From the NCBI RefSeq assembly GCF_000247815.1, contig NC_021678.1:2428745-2492744 (forward strand): 64,000 bases of DNA. Direction: 5' to 3'. Within the stretch, counting starts at the first letter, position 1. Each line of letters starts with the position of its first letter. This DNA is from Ficedula albicollis. Its lineage: Eukaryota; Chordata; Aves; Passeriformes; Muscicapidae. The notes under the pieces were generated by a model. The model saw only the letters and a list, made by a program, of their open reading frames with translations. It was not told the origin of the DNA and searched no databases. The translations under genes and the position numbers were made by a program. Positions 47,380 to 62,000 of the stretch are shown one piece after another.

Positions 47380-50300
47380 ACCCTGGTAGTGACAGCAGAA
47401 GCCATAAACTTCTGAGCACAGTTTTCTCTAAGTCCAAACTGCTGCCTTTTTCAATTGTACAGCTCGTCTCCCAGGAGCCAAACACTTGTCTGATTAAATC
47501 CCACTGGCTTGAACTCATTCTTCTCTCTCTCTCTTTGACAGCACACCCTTACTCCATCCCACTCAAGAGGTCAGATTTTGCACCAAAAGGAACATTTTGC
47601 GCTCACTGCCTCCACAGGGCAGCGTTTCATGTGGATGAAGGTCAAGCAAACGAGAACCAGTCTGAACTGCAGTGCTATTCTTCACGGATTTTTTCTTCTG
47701 TATTTTAAAATCAGGCTGCAGACGGACACACACACAAAAAAAAGGCAATGCCAGCAAGATGTGGGAAGTGTTATTCTTTACATTTGGAAGCACTTTGTAT
47801 GAACTCTGCGTTAGCAAACGGTCTGCATTTGCCTCAGTTCTCGCTCCTGCCTGAATTTTTTCTTCTTCCAGCATTAGTACAAAGCTCTGTCACATCTGCT
47901 AGGATGAGAACATAAACAGGAGGTGAGCTATAAATACTTGCTTCTCATCCTGCTTCCTTTGCCCATCTGCCTAAAGAGAAGCAGGTAATCCACAGTGTCC
48001 AGGAAGAGGAGGGGGTAGGAGGAAGGAGATTAATTCTTGCACAAAAGAGAAAAAGCTTTTTTTTGAAGTAACTGCTCCTCATTCTTCCATTGTGCCTTTC
48101 TCCCAGGCATTACTGCTGCTCTGGAGATACTGAAAGAAGGAGCTGCAGCAGGAGCTGTTGTTGAGCAGGAACATCACTGCATTTGATGGCTTTGATTGAG
48201 CCTCTGGGAGACAAGAGAGGGAAGAGGAGGTAAAAAAAGGGAAAAAAGTTGAGATGACGTGTTAAGCACATCAGTCAGGCAGAATCTATTGCTTTTAACA
48301 GGTGCTTCCCTTGCCACCACCCACATCACTTACTGCCCAACTAAAAACCAAATCAAAACCACAAACCAAAACCTTCTCTCAGTCTAAATTCTTAATTTTA
48401 AGGCAGGTACCAACAACATACAGAGAATTACCCTACTCCTAACTTAAGACAGACGATGGGCAGGGTACACCAATCCTCACACTCCCTCTTTCATCCAACC
48501 TTCACACAGTCCTTCCTACCTCTGGCAGACAACACAAAACAGGGCTGGAACTTCTCCCTGACAGTTTGTGATGCCAGATCACAGTTTCACCATGAAAAAA
48601 TTTTTGCTTTACTGGGGCAGGATGGTTTGGATTCCACTTCTTTAATACAATCCTCATGGTTACCAGGGGAAAAAAAAAACCTGAGAATTTTAATTCCCTT
48701 GAATCACAGAACCCAAACAAAACACTGGGACGCATTTAAACCTGTGTCAGCTTTGAAACTTGAGAGCTAAATTCCTTCCTCTAATTTTCAGATTCATCAC
48801 TTGAATCTTACTGAAAAGGTTTATAACTCTTTTCTCAAAATTAAGGGGACTATCAACCACTATTAAAAAAAAAAGTTTGAAGAATTCAGTGAGCTCTGAG
48901 CTCACTAATTTCAGGGATTTTGTCTCTGTCAGCCACTCAGAGCTGGGAACTGCATAACTAAGAGAGAAGGCATCAGATGGATTCCCCTCAGCGATTCCCC
49001 CAGGGCAGCTTAGCTGTTGTTTTGTTGTTTGCTTTCTTGTTTGATTTTCTTCCTCTAGCACTTACCAACCCCATTAGGCAACTCCTTTAGTTAGGCAACT
49101 CTGTTAGTTTAGCCAGTTTAAAACGAGAGCTCTTGTCCCTCTTCTCCCACTGCAAAAAGACCTTCCTGGTGAGGAAACAGCACCTCACTGACATCCCTGC
49201 ACTTCCAGCATCGAGAATGAAACAACAAGCAGAGTTACAGAGTGAGATTCCCACAAGTGCAAGGAAATTCCTTCTGCCTCGGTGCGTGCTGGGGAGCAGC
49301 CAACTCGCACTGGTTTTCCAGGGAAATCAACTCAGAATCGAGGGAACCTCTCTTTCAGCTCTTGAAAAGACACAGCAGGCTCTTGCAAACTTGGGAGGAT
49401 CTGCACACCCTGAAATATTGAGAGGTGCAACATCCTGCAAGTCACAGCAGCCCAGCACATCCCACTGCTGGGGGAGTCCTACACCATCAATTCCCTGCAG
49501 GAAAGCAAAGCACAAAAAAAAAAAAAAAAATTCATCTCTCTGGCTAGCCTTACACCTGGGTTTGCTGCAAAAAGTGGTGGAACAAAAAGGTAAGTACTCT
49601 CAGACAGCAAGAGGCTGTACCCACAAAGGCACATCCAGTCAGCCCACAGAAAAAGGCTCCTTCTCTTGGATTACAAGACTTACAGGGTGAGCATAGAGGC
49701 CAAACTCACTTCAGGATTGAATCCTTTATGAGTCACTTAGCAGGGAAGTTTAAGAGTGTTGCCCAGAAGTGCCAGACAAGCTTTACAGATACTCTGATTC
49801 TCACAAGCTAAGGTCCTAAGCAAAAAACTAAGTTTGGCTACGAGTACCTGCAGCCAATTAACACTGGCCAAGTTTTTTCTGGAAGAAATACAAAAGTGTA
49901 GGACGTTCAACTTGGCATTCTTCCCTGCTTTCTATAATCAGTTTGCAGCAGTTTACCACCAGGTGTGATTAGCAGAGTAAAAATCAATCCTTTTGCTAGT
50001 CCCACACACATCTCATGAAGCCCTGGAAGAATCCTCCAGTTGATTAAAGGTGGATGCCTGACTTTCTCCCCCTGGATATGCTGCCTGCCACAAGGATTGT
50101 TACTGTGCAACTCTGGCTTCTAAATACCTTATGTTTTCTGGCATGGCTAGAGAGCAACAGAAGGAAAGGAAAAAAATTCCAATAAAAACATATGAATGTT
50201 TTAAAGCCATAGAAGAACTGCATTTCATTGTGCTACCAGACCACAGATCAAGGATACTTACATGCAAACTTAATATCCCTGTATGTTAATGTTTAATGTC

Positions 50301-50612
50301 CTTTGGTTAACGATGTACTTTCACTTATTTTGCAGGATGGCCTCCCTCCTGTGCCCTGAGAGAGGAGATGGTGCAATGCTCACCTCCTGTGTGCCACAGG
50401 TATGTGCCTGGAGAGGCAACCTGGCAGAAGTTAAAGCATGAGTGCTCTGCAGAGGCAGATCTTTATTGACACACTAATAATGTGCAGGAAGAACACAAAC
50501 ATGTTAATTTTAAACCTGATGCTTAACTCATGTGTTAAATTCAGTTCTGAAGGTTTCCCAGTTCAGCATTTCCCTGCTCATCTCACCTGGTGTGTTTGGG
50601 AGAGGAGGTGGT

Positions 50613-51180
50613 CATAGAATCACAGAATCCTGGAATGGTTTGGGCTTGAAGGGACATTCAAGATCATCTTGTTCCACTCCCTCTACCCATGGGCAGAGAC
50701 TCCTTCCACTGTCCCAGGCTGCTCCTTGAAGGGACCTTCAAGATCATCTTGTTCCACTCCCTCTACCCATGGGCAGAGACTCCTTCCACTGTCCCAGGCT
50801 GCTCCAAGCCCTGCCCAACCTGGCCTTGGACACTTCCAGGGATCCAGGGGCAGCCACAGCTCCTCTGGGCACCCTGTGCCAGAGCCTGCCCACCCTCACA
50901 GGGATTAATTTCTTCCCAACACCCTATCTAACCCTGCCCTCTGGCATTTTAAAGCCATTCACCCTGTAAATAATCTCTCTTTTGGTAAATTCCCTTCATA
51001 TACTGGAAAGCCAATTAGGTTACCCCAAAGCTTCTCTTTTCCAGGCTGAATAATCCCAATTCTCCCAGCCTTTCCTCACAGCAGAGGTGTTCCATCTCCC
51101 TAACCATAGCAAAGTGAGGTTGACCCCTTCTATACAGCACAAGCAGCACCCTTAGGGCATCCTGCAGCATTCTGTGCATG
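50613..51180 (-). mobile_element. CR1 LINE 3' fragment with an internal 80-bp duplication
   Basis: The plus strand opens CATAGAATCACAGAATCCTG, then ATGGTTTGGGCTTGAAGGGA, ACCTGGCCTTGGACACTTCC, CCTGCCCACCCTCACAGGGA and a CCAGGCTGAATAATCCCAAT-like stretch. This is the classic antisense CR1 3' end. CTTGAAGGGAC to AGGCTGCTCC occurs twice in tandem (50,645 and 50,725). Confidence 0.93.
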
Positions 51181-52998
51181 GTTTCAGAAACACAAACTTC
51201 TTCTGGCCCCTCTGGAGGAGAAAAAGCTTTTATCACCTGTGGGACTGCTCCCCAAACCCCAGCCTTGGCAGCAAGTGGGGCTGACTGGAACACTCACTGC
51301 TCCATCATCTCTGGCAAGATAAGCAGGAGGCCCAGGGATCAAAAGGTTTTTATGTAATTGACCATTGATAAAGGGAATGACTGCAGTAATATCTCCTAAT
51401 AGCTCCGAGCTATTCATTTGAGCATCTCCTGCATGGCATTGCTGCACTACAAAACTGAATGCAATTATGCTCAAATGCATGAAAGCACAACACAGGCACG
51501 AACAGATCAGGTTTTGGGAAATCTATAAACTGAAATCAATCACTTCATCCAGCAGCCAGTGCCACCCTCCAAGCACAGCCACATCCATCATTCCTTTGGG
51601 CTGAGCCTGTGGGGATGAGAGGCTGCATGCTCTCAGGAAGAGCTGCTGCTCCCCTTTAGGTGCCACCACAGTGCCTGTGACCTGCACCAACCCACTCTGT
51701 CCCCTCCCAAACCTCCCTCCTCTGCCTTGGAAAAACCAGTCAAAGCAGGGTTTATGAACATGCACTCTGCACAAACCCACCTTTAGTTCAAATGATGATG
51801 AAGCCCAGGCATCCAAGTTAAAATCACTAAAGAATCTCAAAGAAAAACAGACCTAAGAATTCCCCTAACTTATCAAGTTAATCACTGCCAGGATGTGTGA
51901 TAAACCAGGATCACCCAAACATTTCATTCTACCTCTGTGTGTAAAAATACTGTTTTCTATAAATTTTCTATCCTCAGATTACAAGGCTTGTTTTAGCAGG
52001 ATTTTAATTGAAATTTTTCAAATTGTTTCAGCTCTAGTATTTTCACTTTGTTTTAAAAGCACAGAACATATAATATACTGTGTTTACACCTTTACCTACA
52101 ATTTTTTTCCCCATGAAAACTGTTGCAGCTCAATCCAAAGAAGACAAAAGGAGGATCCAACACAAAACAAGTCCATTTTGAACAGCCAGTCCCAAAAAAT
52201 CAATTTGAACTACTTGCCCAATTATATGCTGCAAACCACACATCAGAGATGCACATGTTGCAAAGGGTTTGCAGTCCACATTTTTCCTATATGAAAGCTG
52301 AGGTTTACCTCATATTAAGACAGATTGAGAAGACTTGGAAATGAACCACCTGGAAAAAAAAAAACTGGAAAAAAATACATTTTTCTAGTCATTAAGGCCA
52401 TTTAAGAATGAACAATCCTGGGAAAAGAGATTATCCTGGGAGAGAGGGATTTGAAATGGAAAGTAACAGGAGATCTTTGGCTTGATCACTTCCTTAAAGC
52501 ATTTCCAAATCAATTAAACTGGGTTTAATAAACTGTGATAGGTGTTCAGTGGTCTAGAAGAAGGCAATTTACAATTTGGCTCTGAGTTATACAAGCTGTC
52601 AGTGACACCTTTACAGTTTGTATTTTCATTGACAGTCTCAGTTAGTTAATGAAAATTGAACCATTCTTCTCTGGAAAATTAAATATACGCACAAAACAGA
52701 GCAAAAAAAAGCCTCTGTGGAGAAGCCACGAAGCGACAGGCATCAAGGTAAGGACTTCAAAACATACTTCAAAACATATGCTTTCCATCCAAGGGAGGAG
52801 GCTGGCTGAGCTCACACAGAATCAGATACTCTCCACACTTTCTTTCCAAGAACCTTTTTAATGCTTTCTCACTGCACTGCATAGCCCTGGCAAGCAGGAC
52901 TTTCCCTTTGATCCAATGCTGATGATGACTTAAAGCCCTTTCAACTGTGAATCCCAGGTTTCTGCCCCTCTATGAGGATAGCCTTAAGAGGCCAGAAA

Positions 52999-53280
52999 CA
53001 ATCACAGAATCCCAGACTAGTTTGGGCTGGAAGGAACTTTAAAGCCCATCTCATTCCTGCTGTGGGCAGGGGCGCCTTCCATACACCAGGCTGCTCCAAG
53101 CTCCATCCAGACTGGCCTTGGACACTTCCAGGGATGGAGCAACCTGTGCCAGGGCCTCCCCACCCTCACAGGGAAGAATTTCTGCCCAACATCCCATCTG
53201 ACCCTGCCTTTTCTGGCAGTTTGAACCCATTCCCTCTTGTCCTGTCACTATCTGCCCATACAAAAGTCTCTCTCTCTCTC
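52999..53280 (-). mobile_element. CR1 LINE 3' fragment
   Basis: The plus strand reads AATCACAGAATCCCAGACTA, GTTTGGGCTGGAAGGAAC, CTGGCCTTGGACACTTCCAG and CCCCACCCTCACAGGGAAGA, and ends CCCTCTTGTCCTGTCACTAT. It is antisense CR1, followed by a (TC)n tract and a poly-T run (53,262-53,300). Confidence 0.93.
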
Positions 53281-53719
53281 TTTCCTTTTTTTTTTTTTTA
53301 TTATTTTGGCTCTGTTAGGTGAACAAACAATGGATTGCAAGTTTCCCTAGCTGATGTGCTGATAGGACTCTGCCTGGTTTTCTAAGCCTGTGAAATCTTC
53401 TGGGCTCACAGCCCTGCAGTCTGATATGTGCAGCTTGAAATCATCCCCAAAATATACATCAACAACTCAGAAGGTCCAGACATAAAGGAAGGGTGATTCA
53501 GGGCTGGGCCTCCATTACAATCCATTTCTTTCATCCTTCCCTGCTTACACTGCTTTGCTGATGGGTGAACTGGATCCAAACAACTTGTAAGTGAACCACA
53601 GCTGGCTGCCACAGCTGCTAGTCACAATTCTTTCCAACAGGCTCTGCTAAAAGCTTGCACATCCACACTCACTCACGAGACATCAAAAGCAGATCCCTCT
53701 TTCCACAGAGTTTTTTGGG

Positions 53720-53746
53720 TTTGGTTTGTTTGTTTGTTTGTTTTTT
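53720..53746. repeat. (TTTG)n microsatellite
   Basis: Short run of TTTG units in a T/G-rich stretch; no other meaning seen. Confidence 0.85.
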
Positions 53747-54612
53747 ACTATAGACAAAATTATTGCTAAAATCAGACAGAGAGAGGCAAGGTGATGAGTT
53801 CAGGTATGAGGCCCAGGCATTTCCAAGCAAAGAGCTTATCCTTTTGGGGAGCAGGAGGCCTGATGGAACTGCCTAGGAGAGTTGAAAACCTTGCATGCTT
53901 TCCCAGCACAGCAGTGAAAACACATTAGCCCTTGAGAAAGCATTAAGAGAAGCACTAAAATAGCTGGCTGGGAGCAGTGTAAGTGGCTGTCCAGACAAAT
54001 ACTAGGAGAATCCATAAAGAGCTCTGGAGGCAAAAAAAATGCTCAGTGGGAAAGCAGACCACTGTTGCAGACACGCAAACCAGGAACACTTAGATCAAGT
54101 TCAGACTAAATATCAAAGATCACTCATTTCTGAGGGGAAACAGTCACGATGGAAACTAAAAACATGCACAAAGCACAGCTGGGAAAGCAGTAGCTAGATG
54201 AGCCCAGAGCAGGGAAACAGGAGGAACACAGGTCACAGCCTTGCTACAAGGCTGCAGGACACTGCACCAGCTGCAATCATATCTGCTCAGGAATGTGAGA
54301 ACCCAGCAAATCCACTCAGCCAGAGTACAACCCACAAGAGTACATCCCTACAGACAAGCACCATTTCTGCAGTGACATTTGCAATGGCCTTGTGCCATCA
54401 TCAATGAGGAGGTCCTAGAGCAAACAGCCACCTCCCCAGATTTTATCTTGCCCTTTTGCACAGCCTTGGGTGTTTTGAAGCCAGTTTAAAAAGGCAAAAA
54501 TCTCATCTCTACACTCTGTTCCAATAATTCAAGAACATCACTATAAACTTGGGAAAAGAATTCAGGCAAAGTTACAACTGCAAGAGCTTGAATACAGCCT
54601 GGGAACCACGCT

Positions 54613-54727
54613 TGAATGGTGGGTGACTGGCACAGCATTGTCCTCTGGGGATAAATTTCTTTTCCACATCTGAATGGTGGGTGACTGGCACACCCTTGTC
54701 CTCTGGGGATAAATTTCTTTTCCACAT
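54613..54727. repeat. Tandem duplication, 58-bp unit
   Basis: Copies start at 54,613 and 54,671 with TGAATGGTGGGTGACTGGCA and share TGTCCTCTGGGGATAAATTT. Two or three substitutions. Confidence 0.9.
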
Positions 54728-55354
54728 TAGGAGCCCAGAAAGATTCATTCCAATATGCCTGCAGGCAAGAAGAACAGAATTAAAGTTCACCTGAGTTTTT
54801 TTCTGGCCTTGAGAGGTTCTCAGCATGCAAATGCTAACAAGGTGTTTATGAAGTCATGCTGTATTTGGAAAGAGGGGCAGGGGGAAGCTTTGGCCTGTTC
54901 CAGCGTTTCTGAACACGGTCATCACCAAGTTCTCACAAGCCCCTACTTGCAGCAAGGGGCTGGGCCTCCGAATACTTCAAACAACACAGTATTTCAACTT
55001 TTTAACAGTAACAAAGAGAGACAGTAATGGTTTTACAGTCTAGAGCACAGTCCTCTGGTCCTTGGCTTGGAAACATTTGTGAGAGCCGTTCTGTTTCTCA
55101 GGTATTATTTGCTATTAATATATACAGTATGTTTAACAACACAGTAGCCAGTCTGACAGGCTAACAGACACAATAAATAAGTCTGATCAGCAATAATGTT
55201 CTCACCTTTTGTAGATAGGGAAGATGGATTTAAATCCATCTTTAAAACATTAGGTGTCATGAATTTGACACCATGACTCTCTGGATTACCAAAACCTCCA
55301 CTCTCCAGAACACTGAAACACCCAGAAGCATCATCTCCCAAACCACTCCTTTTT

Positions 55355-56092
55355 TTTTGCAGGCTGGTGAGAAATGCTTTGGCAAGTTTGTAGGAGAGCA
55401 TGTGGCACCTCAGGGGATGACATCTGGCAGAGGGAACCTTCTCATGCACATTGATTATTAATTCATATCAAACTCCTTTTTTGGAATTCGGAAAGCCCTA
55501 CCTAAGGAAGATGAAATACCTGGCTTCTCCAAAAAAAGCAACCTCTAGCAAAGCACCTTGTAAAAGTCACTCCTTTTAGCCTAGTGTTGGATCTGTAATT
55601 TCCCTGCATCTCCTCTGATGTTTAAAACCCCCAACATCCTGCACAAATCAGGAGTTGTGGACCTTGCATAAATGGAATTTACAAAGATAAACAGAAATAA
55701 AGCCTGCACAGCCCCAAACAGGTTTTGCAGGCTGGTGAGAAATGCTTTGGCAAGTTTGTAGGAGAGCATGTGGCACCTCAGGGGATGACATCTGGCAGAG
55801 GGAACCTTCTCATGCACATTGATTATTAATTCATATCAAACTCCTTTTTTGGAATTCGGAAAGCCCTACCTAAGGAAGTTGAAATAACCTGGCTTCTCCA
55901 AAAAAAGCAAGCTCTAGCAAAGCACCTTGTAAAAGTCACTCCTTTTAGCCTAGTGTTGGATCTGTAATTTCCCTGCATCTCCTCTGATGTTTAAAACCCC
56001 CAACATCCTGCACAAATCAGGAGTTGTGGACCTTGCATAAATGGAATTTACAAAGATAAACAGAAATAAAGCCTGCACAGCCCCAAACAGAT
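55355..56092. repeat. Tandem duplication, 368-bp unit, almost identical
   Basis: Copies start at 55,355 and 55,723 with TTTTGCAGGCTGGTGAGAAA or similar and end GCACAGCCCCAAACAG. Differences are few: GAAGATGAAATACC against GAAGTTGAAATAACC, and GCAACCTC against GCAAGCTC. Confidence 0.93.
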
Positions 56093-59000
56093 TTCAATAA
56101 GCTTTCCCCACACTATTTACAGCCCGGCAAGAGGCTTAAAAATGCTCATTCTGATCTGGCTAGAGGTAGCTCACACAAGTGTCAGGCTCACCTTAATGGG
56201 GTGACACGAATCTCTTCTGGTGCCCCAAACCTTCCTAGAACTGCATTTAAATGCAAACTCTTTCCCTGCTTCCCCCTCCTCTTCCCATAAGCCAGGATTT
56301 CTTTGATTCTCAGTCTAATTAGGAGATAATTTTAACCCTGTCACTGGTTTGATTGTACTGGTGCTTAACCACACTATTAAGCAAATCATTAGCTGACATG
56401 TGGTACCTTTTCCATCTGACAGAGACCTGCTCCCTGCTGGGGAGGATGGGGGAGACTCCAGAGAAAGAACCACTGCCAGCCCTTAGATTTAACAGGCTAG
56501 AGCTGTTAGAGCACTGCTTGGGCCACCATATCCACTTTAACATGAACAACAGGGGCAAGACAAGCAGCTGAAACTGCAGTCCAACCTGCCTGGCATCACA
56601 CATCCAAGGTCACCTGTGAAGGACAGCAGGACAGCTTCATCCTGGAATCACCACTGAGGAACCTGAGCAGCACAGGAGCTGCAGCAGCCAAGCACACAAC
56701 CAATTTTCTGTACTTGAAAAGTAGAGAAACTCTGCAAGCCCCTTCCTGCTCCATTTCTACAACCCCAGGCTCTGAGACTGCCTGCGGCACATTCTGGCAA
56801 AGGGCACTGGAGCCCATCAGCTCCAACCTGGAAATGCTGCTTTAGGTTTTTACTGCTCCAGGAGAAAACACAGCAGGTTCAGTCATTTGCTGCTGCCTGA
56901 AAGGGGCTCCTGTGCCCCACTCATGTCCATTTAGAGCAGACTAGCTCAAATGAATGCTCGGTTACAGCAAGGAGCTCTTCAAAAACCACATGACAGCTGG
57001 CTAAGTTCTATGAAGGGAATGTTTCCCCACCTATTCCACCACGTGATTCCTTCAAGGATCCCAAATGAAGTACTTAAGCAAACAGTAAGACATCATTTAA
57101 CAACTCAGTGTGCCTAAATTGATTGTTAGGGCATCAGTGAGTCATAAACTGCCAAGTTCAAGCAGCTGCTTTTCTCCTTCTAGGAATGCCTTCTGCCCAA
57201 CACACAAATTTGCATGGAAGAAGTAGTTTGCAAGCCTGTGACACCAAAGCCTCCTGCAGCAGCAGCCACAGCTGCTGATTTTGCCAACCACCTCTGCTCA
57301 GCAGCTGCTTCAGCAAGACATTCCTCTCACATCCCATCTCTGAAGCACCAAGCTCTTGTGCTTTGCTGGCATGAGGATGAAAGGTCCAGATAACACAGCA
57401 GTGGATTTACAGCCACAATCACAGGCTTTCTGCAGTCTGAAACACACCTGCAAACAGCGTTTCCTCTGAAGTTTCTTGTTAACAGTTAAGACCTGGAAAA
57501 CTCAAGGAGACAAGTGATGAGCTGCCTTTGTCTGCTCCTTGGGAACAGCAGGAAAAGGTGGAGATAATACAGGAAGCTTTAAATTGGTTGTCAGTGTTTG
57601 CTCTTCACAGAAAGACATTTCACAAGTCATTTGGGTGACTGGCACCTTTGGGTCTCCTCTCCATGTGCTACAGCACCTGGGAATAAGAGGAGTCTGAGAC
57701 CAAGCAAAGATGTGCCAGATTCCTTAAAAGGCATCTCACATGATAGAAATGGCTCAAGTACTAACACAATGAATGCTTCCTATACTATTTCACCTCATTG
57801 CAAGGGAAAAAACCCTCCAGGATCTCCTGCAAATCAATCCTGGGAATCCATTTTTCCTCCTTTTCGCCATAGTAGCTGAGTTTACAGTCCTGGGCCACGC
57901 AGAAGTAGCCAACCTGGCATAGCTGGAGAACAAAACAGAATTCCACATGGGTTTTTAAAGGTCTCCTTTACTGACTTGATCTTAAATCACAGCACAGGCT
58001 GTCAGTGCTTTTGCCTTAATGTGCCAAGGAAAGCCACTGGTGCTTCACAGTGGGCACAGAGGGAGATCATCTCCATGAAGTCACCAGGGCCACCTTAGAA
58101 GGGACACCGCAGCCAAGGGACAAGCTCTACCAACAGGAGAGGGCAGGCAGAGCCAGCTGGCTGATTTCAGAGCTGCTGCTGACAGCACGTATGATTTGTG
58201 CAGCCACAACAACATTTCTGAAGCCACCAGCTGGTAGCAGCTTACCAGCTATCAACAGCAGCAAGATGGAGAGCAAATTCATCAGCTACCAATGGCACTG
58301 CTGGGGAAGCCCATGAATATTCATGCTACTAAAACACAAGTGACTTTTTAATTTTTTTTTTTAACTATGAAAGAAAAATTATTGGCTTCAAGTAACCCCA
58401 AAGCTTTATAAATGCTAATACACCAAAACAACAAAGCCAAAGACGACCAAGAGGACTGTTTCCATCCATTCTTCTGGACCAGTGCATTTGTATTTCCTAT
58501 TTTGCCTCCCTTAAGGAGACCCCCACCCACTTCACTGTATGGAGCAACCAACTGGTAGAAGTCACACACCTACAGCACAAGGAAGACTTGATTCAAACAG
58601 CTTGCACATATTTCAGACTGTAGTTTGCCAAACTTTTTCCCTGTTTTTTTAAAAACCCAGCTTGGAAACAACCAACAAAGGTAGGAATTCACCAATTTTT
58701 TTTGTAATCCATGTGGCTGCACACCTGACACACAGGTGTCTACAGCTGGAGCCATACTGCCAACATGGACAACAGGCACACCAGTGATCCACATAAATCT
58801 AAACTTAACTTTCAGAGCAGGAACCCATTTTAGCCCCAAAAAAACCAGAGACAAACACTGCCAAAGCACCCACATGTCTGCTGGGCACAGTGGGAGAGGG
58901 TCAGCTCCCAGTAGGCTCTAAAGCCAGTGATAATCACCTTCAAAATGCAGTGAGCAAGCCTGTCTTGAACTGACTCATGGGCACAGTAATCCGGATTTAT

Positions 59001-62000
59001 TAAGATTACTTCTTCAGAGCAATCCTAAAATACAATGGATGCACACCTGGGCTATGCCACAGATCAGACAAGCTCTCAGGTTACACTTGCAGCTGTTTCC
59101 TCAGCTGTCATCAGCCAGTGGGAATTTCTGTCCTGGACAGCAGAGGCTGCCCTTGCCCTGCTGGCCAGGTCCCCCCACCACACTCCTGACCTCAAAACCC
59201 AGCTCATGGCACCACCCACAGCACATCCCCACATCAGGCACTCCTCCATCATCATCTTCCCTCAGATAAAGAAGCCAAATCCTGCTCTTTATAACTCCAG
59301 GAAAGAGTTACAGGGTTAAAGTGAAAAGTTTGTCAAAGACTACCGGGGATTAAAATTTGAGTGAAGCATTCCTCTGCTAGTTACCAGCTTAAAGAATAAC
59401 AAACCTAAGAGCTGCAAAGGTGAAACAAACTGCATTCCTGGGAGAGAAAGAAGAAATGGCTCAGCTGCAGTTCTCAGGAGCAAACTCACAGGTTCTCAGA
59501 AAACTCAGGAGCAGATTCACACTGCCAGATTTGGTAGCAGAAAGTGAATACAAGAGACGAGGATCAAAACCCAACCCCAAGTGGAATTTTCAGTTTCTAA
59601 ATGCCAGGCACAGACTTGAAATCTGTTCCTGCATGGCCCTGAAGATACTCACTTGACCTTTAGCATATCTCAGTGTCTCAGGATTTTTTAATGGGCCACA
59701 AAAAGGCATGGAGGTGTCAGCCCCATCCCCTTAACCAGAGCAGCAGTGGAACCCAGAACCCATCCTTTGGGAGCAGGCAATGGATCACAAGTGAGCCACT
59801 TCAGCATTCCTCTTCCACTGGCTCATTTGCACATTGCTCAGCAAGGGAAAACCTCCCTTTCCCAGTTATTTTATTCATGTTAAGTTTTCCCTCTTCCCAG
59901 ATACCAACAGTATTTTAACATTTTACAACTGCAAGTCAAATTTGCCAGGGGAAGGAAACCAATGCCTGCTTCCACTGCCCCAGTTTTAGCCACCTGGACT
60001 GTGCTGTGTTGTTAGCAGCCCAGTGAATCTCACACATCCCAAATATGAGCACTGTGTGGTGCTCCTGACAGGCTCCCCTAACATCCACCCCCTCCAGGTA
60101 TCCTTGCTCCCTTGCCATTTAATCACTCCCTGCTCTTTATCACAACCCAGGGAAACTTCCACAGCTATTTCCTTAGAGCAGCAAGGCCAGGAAAAACATT
60201 TTACTGAACTGTGCAACCTGCAGCAGCTTCTTGGCTCACAGTTCATAAGAAAAGTTATCACTGGCTCATACAAAGATCTCTAATGCAGTTAAAACATTTC
60301 TGGCAGAGAAACAATGAAAAAAAAAAATCAAGTGTTTCAAATGCCTGGCTAAATTTGCTACAATAGATGAGAAAAGGCTTTCTAAGCAAGTTTATCCATG
60401 AGATCACCTCTCTGTGATGTACAGCAAGAGCTCAATTAATCACAAAACTATTTGCCAAAAAGAGAGGAGTAACAGAACAGACCCTGCAGAACAGCTCCCC
60501 AACACATGCAACACACACAGACACTTCATCCTCCTGCATGAGGAGCTGCTCAAGACTGATCTCAGAACTGAAAACTACTTTATTTTCTATTTAAAGGAAC
60601 TAATGATGCAAGCTGGCTGTGTCCTTTCTCAAGTGGCTGCTGCTTTATTCACCACAGCCCTCTGTTTGCACAGCACTTAAAGTACTCATTCAGCTCTTCC
60701 AGATGAAAGATTTCATGTAGGAAAGAAGCAAAAGAGGTAATTCAGGTACATAGTGAGTGATTTATCCATGTACCTCCACACAGGCAGCATTCTTCCTCCA
60801 GTCAATAAACTTTATTCCTCCTTAGGAAGGATTTGACACGGACCTCAAGCACAAATAGATTGTCCAGCTCAAAGTGGGAAGAACAGTGGTCAAAACACCC
60901 TCTCCAGCTCCAAATCACCATTTTTATTTCTGTTGTGGCCCCTGCCAAATAAATTTCCCTTTCATACCAAGGGTGAATTCCCAGTGCTACCAGCTCTTGC
61001 TTTATTCCCCCAAACTCCTCATATCCCCTTTACCCCCACTGTGCAAGGATACACTGCTAGGACACTGCTGCTTCAGTCAAACCCTCCAATATTTCAGTTC
61101 TACTGCCAAAAAAACTGAGTCTATAACTTTTGGTATTCAATAGCCTTAGAGTATCAAAGTGTAGATGAGTCATCAGGGCAAGATTAAAGGGAACTGGGTT
61201 TTTTAATATTGCCAGTAAAGAAAAAAAAAAAAAAAAGATGGTTTGTGGAAGAGACAACTTAGAGTCTTCAAATATGAGTCTCTCCTGGTGAGCTCTGCCC
61301 TCAAACTGATGGTGTCAGTTTGATGCATCAGTGCATGTGAGATCAATGCAATCCTAAACTTTGTGTCTTCAAGAAGTTATTTTCCAAATCTGCCTGGGAA
61401 TTGTTTAAGCATTACACAGGCTGAAAAAAGAATAAATCAAGCCTAACTATTGGAAACACAAGTAATTCATCTGGCAAGCTGAGAGCAGAGACAACGGACC
61501 ATGAATAATGCAAGAGGGGTAAGATCCAAAATATTCCGTTCGGTCTATTATCTGCAGCCTGAAGTGGTGATAAAATACTTGATTAAATTGGAGAGCAAAA
61601 GCTGTTCAGTGCAATTACTGGATAAATATTTCAGAGCAATTTTTCTGTTAAACATTTGGAATCCCCCTGCCAGCCAAGGACACGAGGGGAGGGTTCCTAC
61701 AAGAATGTGTGGCCTTTCTGAGGCAAGAGCCTCACAGGGTGAGGGATGAGCAGCATTCAGGCTACAGAAACCCAGCTCAAATTGCTTTGCAAACTAATTG
61801 TTTCAGTTGTAGCTTCAGACATTTGTTGGGAAAAAACCTCAATAATTCTACTTATGGAAGTCAGATTTTGGTGCTGCTTTAGTAAAGCATCCTCTTCCTC
61901 CCTGCCCTGTTTTAGCTGCTGAATAAAATCAGAGCTTAGGAAACAGATATCACAGCCCATTTAACCTGCATTTGCAAACTCACTTCACCTCATCACTGAG

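Noticed and set aside
49133..49690. 185-codon plus-strand open frame in MCU intron 1
   Set aside because: No recognisable family, crosses a poly-A tract, and lacks any splice or promoter context I can support.
61757..61960. 67-codon minus-strand frame with a coiled-coil look
   Set aside because: Considered as a possible alternative MCU first exon, but it does not end at a phase-0 donor that would join exon 2, and it has no transit-peptide character.
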